Source: Caballeronia hypogeia (GTDB lineage Bacteria > Pseudomonadota > Gammaproteobacteria > Burkholderiales > Burkholderiaceae). Taken from it: 64,000 bases of DNA. Numbering within the stretch: the first letter of the stretch is position 1; each line of letters begins with the position of its first letter. Below the pieces are notes generated by a model that saw only the letters and a list, made by a program, of their open reading frames with translations, had not been told where the DNA came from and ran no database searches. Location: assembly GCF_001544875.2 (NCBI RefSeq), contig NZ_FCOA02000028.1, positions 25,760-89,759 on the forward strand. The letters are read 5' to 3'. Positions 61,451 to 64,000 of this stretch are shown piece after piece. The position numbers were made by a program, and so were the translations under genes.

Positions 61451-63733
61451 GTGAAACCGATCGAGCGGGTTGACATCGTATTCGCGCTGATGACGGCGCT
61501 CATGCTGAGCGCGCCCGCCGCGCAGGCTCAAGCCGCGACGAATTCGGGCTGCGCGCCGGGTGCCGCGAGCATGCAGCTCGCGCTCAACGATCTGCACGAA
61601 CCGGGCATGCCGCTCGCGCAGAACGACGCATCCGCCGAACGCGGTGCACGCAACGCGCCGGTTACGAAGGAAACGCACCCAACCGATGCCGCTCAAGGCA
61701 CGCCCCTCACCCCCGCCGCGCGCGACGCCGAGGCTCGCGTGCGCGACGCCGAAACCATCGCGACGCTCTCCAGGGAAGGCCAGCTTCTGCTCGCGCGCGA
61801 TCAGGTCAAGCTCGATGGCTATGCGTACTGCAGCATGTCGGTGGCGGCGGCGGAACGGGGCGACTTTCGCGAGAGCATCGAGGCGGCCTCTCGCGCGCTG
61901 GTCGTAGCGAAGGAGACGGACAACGCCGATCTCGGCGCGCTGTCGCGCCGCGATCTCGCCATCGCCTACAGCTACGCGGGCGATCTCGGCGACGCCGAGC
62001 GCTACGCGAAGGAAGCGATCGCCGCCGGAGCAAAGAATCCGCAACAGGTGCTCGCGCCCGCGCACAAGGTGCTCGGCGACATCGCGGCGCGGCGCGGCGA
62101 TGCGGCGGCGGCGCTCTCCGAATATCGCGCGGCGCTGGAGGCGGCGTCGCCGCGCTATCGGCCGCTGGTGCTGTTGTCGATCACGAACGCGCAGATCGCG
62201 AGCGGCGATCCGGCCGGCGCGCGGGCGACCTTCGAGCAGACCAAGGATGTCGATGGCACGCTGCTCGCGCCGCTCAGGAAGCGTATCGAAGGCAATCTGC
62301 TGCTCGCCGAGAACCAGCCCGGGCAGGCGCTCGCCGCGTTCTCCGCAAGCGCGACGAAGGGCGGCTCGGACGCGAGCTACGACAACCTGTGGGCGCACGA
62401 AGGCATGGGCCGCGCATATCTGGCGCTCGGCAAACGCAAGGAGGCGCGCGACGCATGGCTCGCCGCGCTCGACGACTCCGAATCGATCCGCGCGCGCTTT
62501 CGCAGCGACGAGTTCAAGACGGGGCTGTTCTCCGACACGCAGACTGTCTTCGAGGAAACCATCGCGCTGGTCGTGGAGGATGGCGACTATCCGCTCGCGT
62601 GGACGTTGTCCGAGCGCAGCCGCAGCCGCGCGCTGCTCGACGTGGTGCGCAACCGGCTCGATAAAAACGTCGATGCAACGCAACTCAACGGCCGCACGCT
62701 CTCGCTCGCCGATGTGCGCGCGACGCTCGCACCCGGCGAGGCGATCGTCGAATATCACAGCCTGCCGGATCGCATGATCGCGTGGGTCGTGCGCGCCGAT
62801 GGCATCACGGGCTTCACGCTGCCGATCAAACGGCACGACATGACGCTCGCCGTGAGCGACTTCCGCAACGCGATCATTCGCGGCAAGCCGCAGGCGATCA
62901 CCTACGGCTCGAAGCTCGATGCGCTGCTGATCGAGCCGCTCGGCCTGCGCGCCGACGAACGGCTCATCATCGTGCCGAACGGCGCGCTGCACTACATGCC
63001 GTTCCAGGCGCTCAAGAATGCGCAGGGCTTTCTGATCCAGCGTCACGCGATCTCGCTCGCGCCTTCGGCGAGCGTCGCGGTGCAGCTCGTGCGGCGTCAG
63101 CAGCACATCGCGAGCAATCTCGTCGCGTTCGGCAATCCGCGTATCGGGCCGGAGTACGAACTGCCGTCGGCGGAGGCGGAAGTGCGCGCCATCGGCCCGC
63201 TGTTCTCGAAAAGCGAAACCTTCCTGCGCAGCGACGCCACCCGCAGGACGTTCGATGACAACGCGCCCGCCGGCCGCATCGTCCATGTGGCGACGCACGC
63301 GCAGGCGGACACCATCGATCCGCTGCATTCGCGCGTGCTGCTCGCGCCCTCGGCACAGCCCGCCGACGGCCCGGACCCGCTGCTCGCCGCCGACATCTAC
63401 AACCTGAAGCTCGACACGGTGGCGCTCGTCACGCTGTCCGCGTGCGAGACGGCGCTCGGGCGCGTCGGGCGCGGCGACGAAATCATGGGCTTCACGCGCG
63501 CGTTCTTCTATGCGGGCGCGTCGACGCTGCTGGTGTCGATGTGGCCGGTCGCCGATGAATCCACCGAACTCACGATGCGCACGTTCTACGGCTCGCTCAC
63601 CAAGGGCGAGCAGGCAATCGACGCGCTGCGCGACGCCCAGCTCGCGGTGCTCGCGAACAGCCGCTTCGCCCATCCGTTCTACTGGGCGCCGTTCGATCTG
63701 ATGGGCAACTGGCGGCTTTCGGTCGCCCGCTGA
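61451..63733 (+). CDS. exported TPR-CHAT domain protein (caspase-like)
   Basis: A 760-residue protein with a signal peptide (VFALMTALMLSAPAAQAQA), TPR-like helical repeats (about residues 125-360) and a C-terminal CHAT domain (about 500-755). The catalytic pair of the clan CD peptidase fold is visible: His616 in HVATHAQ and Cys665 in LSACETALG. CHAT proteases are caspase relatives, often in peptide-cleaving defence or signalling systems. It is divergent from tssJ. The export signal implies action outside the cytoplasm, which is unusual for defence-type CHAT proteins and suggests a cell-envelope or secreted role. Confidence 0.87.
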   Translation: MKPIERVDIVFALMTALMLSAPAAQAQAATNSGCAPGAASMQLALNDLHEPGMPLAQNDASAERGARNAPVTKETHPTDAAQGTPLTPAARDAEARVRDAETIATLSREGQLLLARDQVKLDGYAYCSMSVAAAERGDFRESIEAASRALVVAKETDNADLGALSRRDLAIAYSYAGDLGDAERYAKEAIAAGAKNPQQVLAPAHKVLGDIAARRGDAAAALSEYRAALEAASPRYRPLVLLSITNAQIASGDPAGARATFEQTKDVDGTLLAPLRKRIEGNLLLAENQPGQALAAFSASATKGGSDASYDNLWAHEGMGRAYLALGKRKEARDAWLAALDDSESIRARFRSDEFKTGLFSDTQTVFEETIALVVEDGDYPLAWTLSERSRSRALLDVVRNRLDKNVDATQLNGRTLSLADVRATLAPGEAIVEYHSLPDRMIAWVVRADGITGFTLPIKRHDMTLAVSDFRNAIIRGKPQAITYGSKLDALLIEPLGLRADERLIIVPNGALHYMPFQALKNAQGFLIQRHAISLAPSASVAVQLVRRQQHIASNLVAFGNPRIGPEYELPSAEAEVRAIGPLFSKSETFLRSDATRRTFDDNAPAGRIVHVATHAQADTIDPLHSRVLLAPSAQPADGPDPLLAADIYNLKLDTVALVTLSACETALGRVGRGDEIMGFTRAFFYAGASTLLVSMWPVADESTELTMRTFYGSLTKGEQAIDALRDAQLAVLANSRFAHPFYWAPFDLMGNWRLSVAR

Positions 63734-63781
63734 GTTTCGTCCGACGCCGCGCCGCGCGCCGGTCCCGATGAGGATGTCGCC

Positions 63782-64000
63782 GTGAACCATGCCATGAAAA
63801 CCGAACTCCTTGCCCAGCGTTTGCGTGCGCGCCCGCGCCGTTCAGCCCGTCTCGCGCGCATGGCGGGCGCGAGCCTCGCCTGCGCGAGCGCGATCACGGC
63901 GTGGGCGCAGCAGACGCCGCTGCCCGGCACGGCGCAGGTGCCGAGCGCGGGCACGCTGCTCAACGAGCAGCCGCGTCCGCCGGTCTCCGCCCCTCCGCCC
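63782..64000 (+). CDS. probable TpsB/FhaC-type two-partner secretion transporter, 3' end outside window
   Basis: The first 73 codons are visible. A signal peptide (RMAGASLACASAITAWAQ) is followed by a Pro-rich segment (VPSAGTLLNEQPRPPV) of the kind that precedes the POTRA domain of ShlB/FhaC/HecB proteins. GTG at 63782 has GAGG eight bases upstream; ATG at 63794 is the alternative. It follows the CHAT gene by 48 bp and may be co-transcribed. Assignment rests on a short piece and is tentative. Confidence 0.5.
   Translation, partial: MNHAMKTELLAQRLRARPRRSARLARMAGASLACASAITAWAQQTPLPGTAQVPSAGTLLNEQPRPPVSAPPP

Noticed and set aside
61355..63790. 811-codon frame on the minus strand opposite the CHAT protein
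   Set aside because: Composition is dominated by Arg, Ala and Glu, typical of the antisense frame of a GC-rich gene; the plus strand encodes a clear CHAT protein.

Overview
The window is high-GC throughout, with GC-rich codon use and tightly packed operons. Its gene content (PHA metabolism, DUF4148, emrAB/NodT efflux, a T6SS with PpkA and TagF, an E. coli SutR-like XRE-cupin regulator) suggests a Burkholderiaceae genome of the Paraburkholderia/Caballeronia type. That assignment is inferred from content and was not tested by search.

Layout. 1-3.9 kb: an acyl-CoA handling operon (CoA ligase cut by the window edge, enoyl-CoA hydratase, AcuI-type reductase), then a small membrane protein. 3.9-13.5 kb: a candidate catabolic regulon made of a GNAT acetyltransferase, MFS and SSS transporters, an M20 deacylase, a lumazine synthase paralogue, an aldehyde dehydrogenase, a flavin reductase and an NtaA/DszA-type monooxygenase, followed by an XRE-cupin regulator. 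The acetyltransferase and monooxygenase promoters carry related palindromic sites. The enzyme set matches the logic of S-substituted cysteine degradation (N-acetylate, oxidise, deacetylate). 13.6-22.4 kb: a six-gene cluster that I do not recognise as any described system, preceded by a well-formed sigma-54 promoter with an inverted repeat and followed by a convergent sigma-54 activator gene. It encodes an acidic EF-repeat protein with a CxxC tail, a HEVGH metalloprotease-like protein, a 719-residue unknown, a divergent PLP enzyme of the AONS/KBL type, a GIY-YIG protein and a metal-dependent amidohydrolase. This is the best candidate for a new system.

22.7-29.0 kb: LysR regulator, a second DUF3311/SSS transporter pair, two amidohydrolases that look like purine/pyrimidine or triazine deaminases, and (S)-ureidoglycine aminohydrolase, together a nitrogen-heterocycle salvage region. 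29.4-34.3 kb: a YhcG-type nuclease, then a MaoC hydratase/PHA synthase/PHA depolymerase operon of class II organisation and a small lipoprotein. 34.3-37.5 kb: a large hybrid histidine kinase, a gene-poor stretch and tRNA-Leu(GAG). 37.5-42.6 kb: an EmrA/EmrB/outer-membrane-factor efflux operon divergent from its TetR regulator, with two strong palindromic operators between them. 42.8-46.3 kb: small or poorly characterised genes.

46.4-61.3 kb: a hybrid sensor kinase converging on a nine-gene minus-strand operon: tssJ, tssK, tssL (with OmpA domain), tssM, tagF, ppkA-like kinase, a lytic transglycosylase MltA with a large insertion, a LuxR-type response regulator and a glycosyltransferase. This is the membrane-complex and regulatory half of a type VI secretion system; the sheath, baseplate, Hcp, VgrG and ClpV genes are not in the window. 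Divergent from tssJ is an exported TPR-CHAT (caspase-like) protein, followed by the start of a probable TpsB/FhaC-type transporter cut by the window end.
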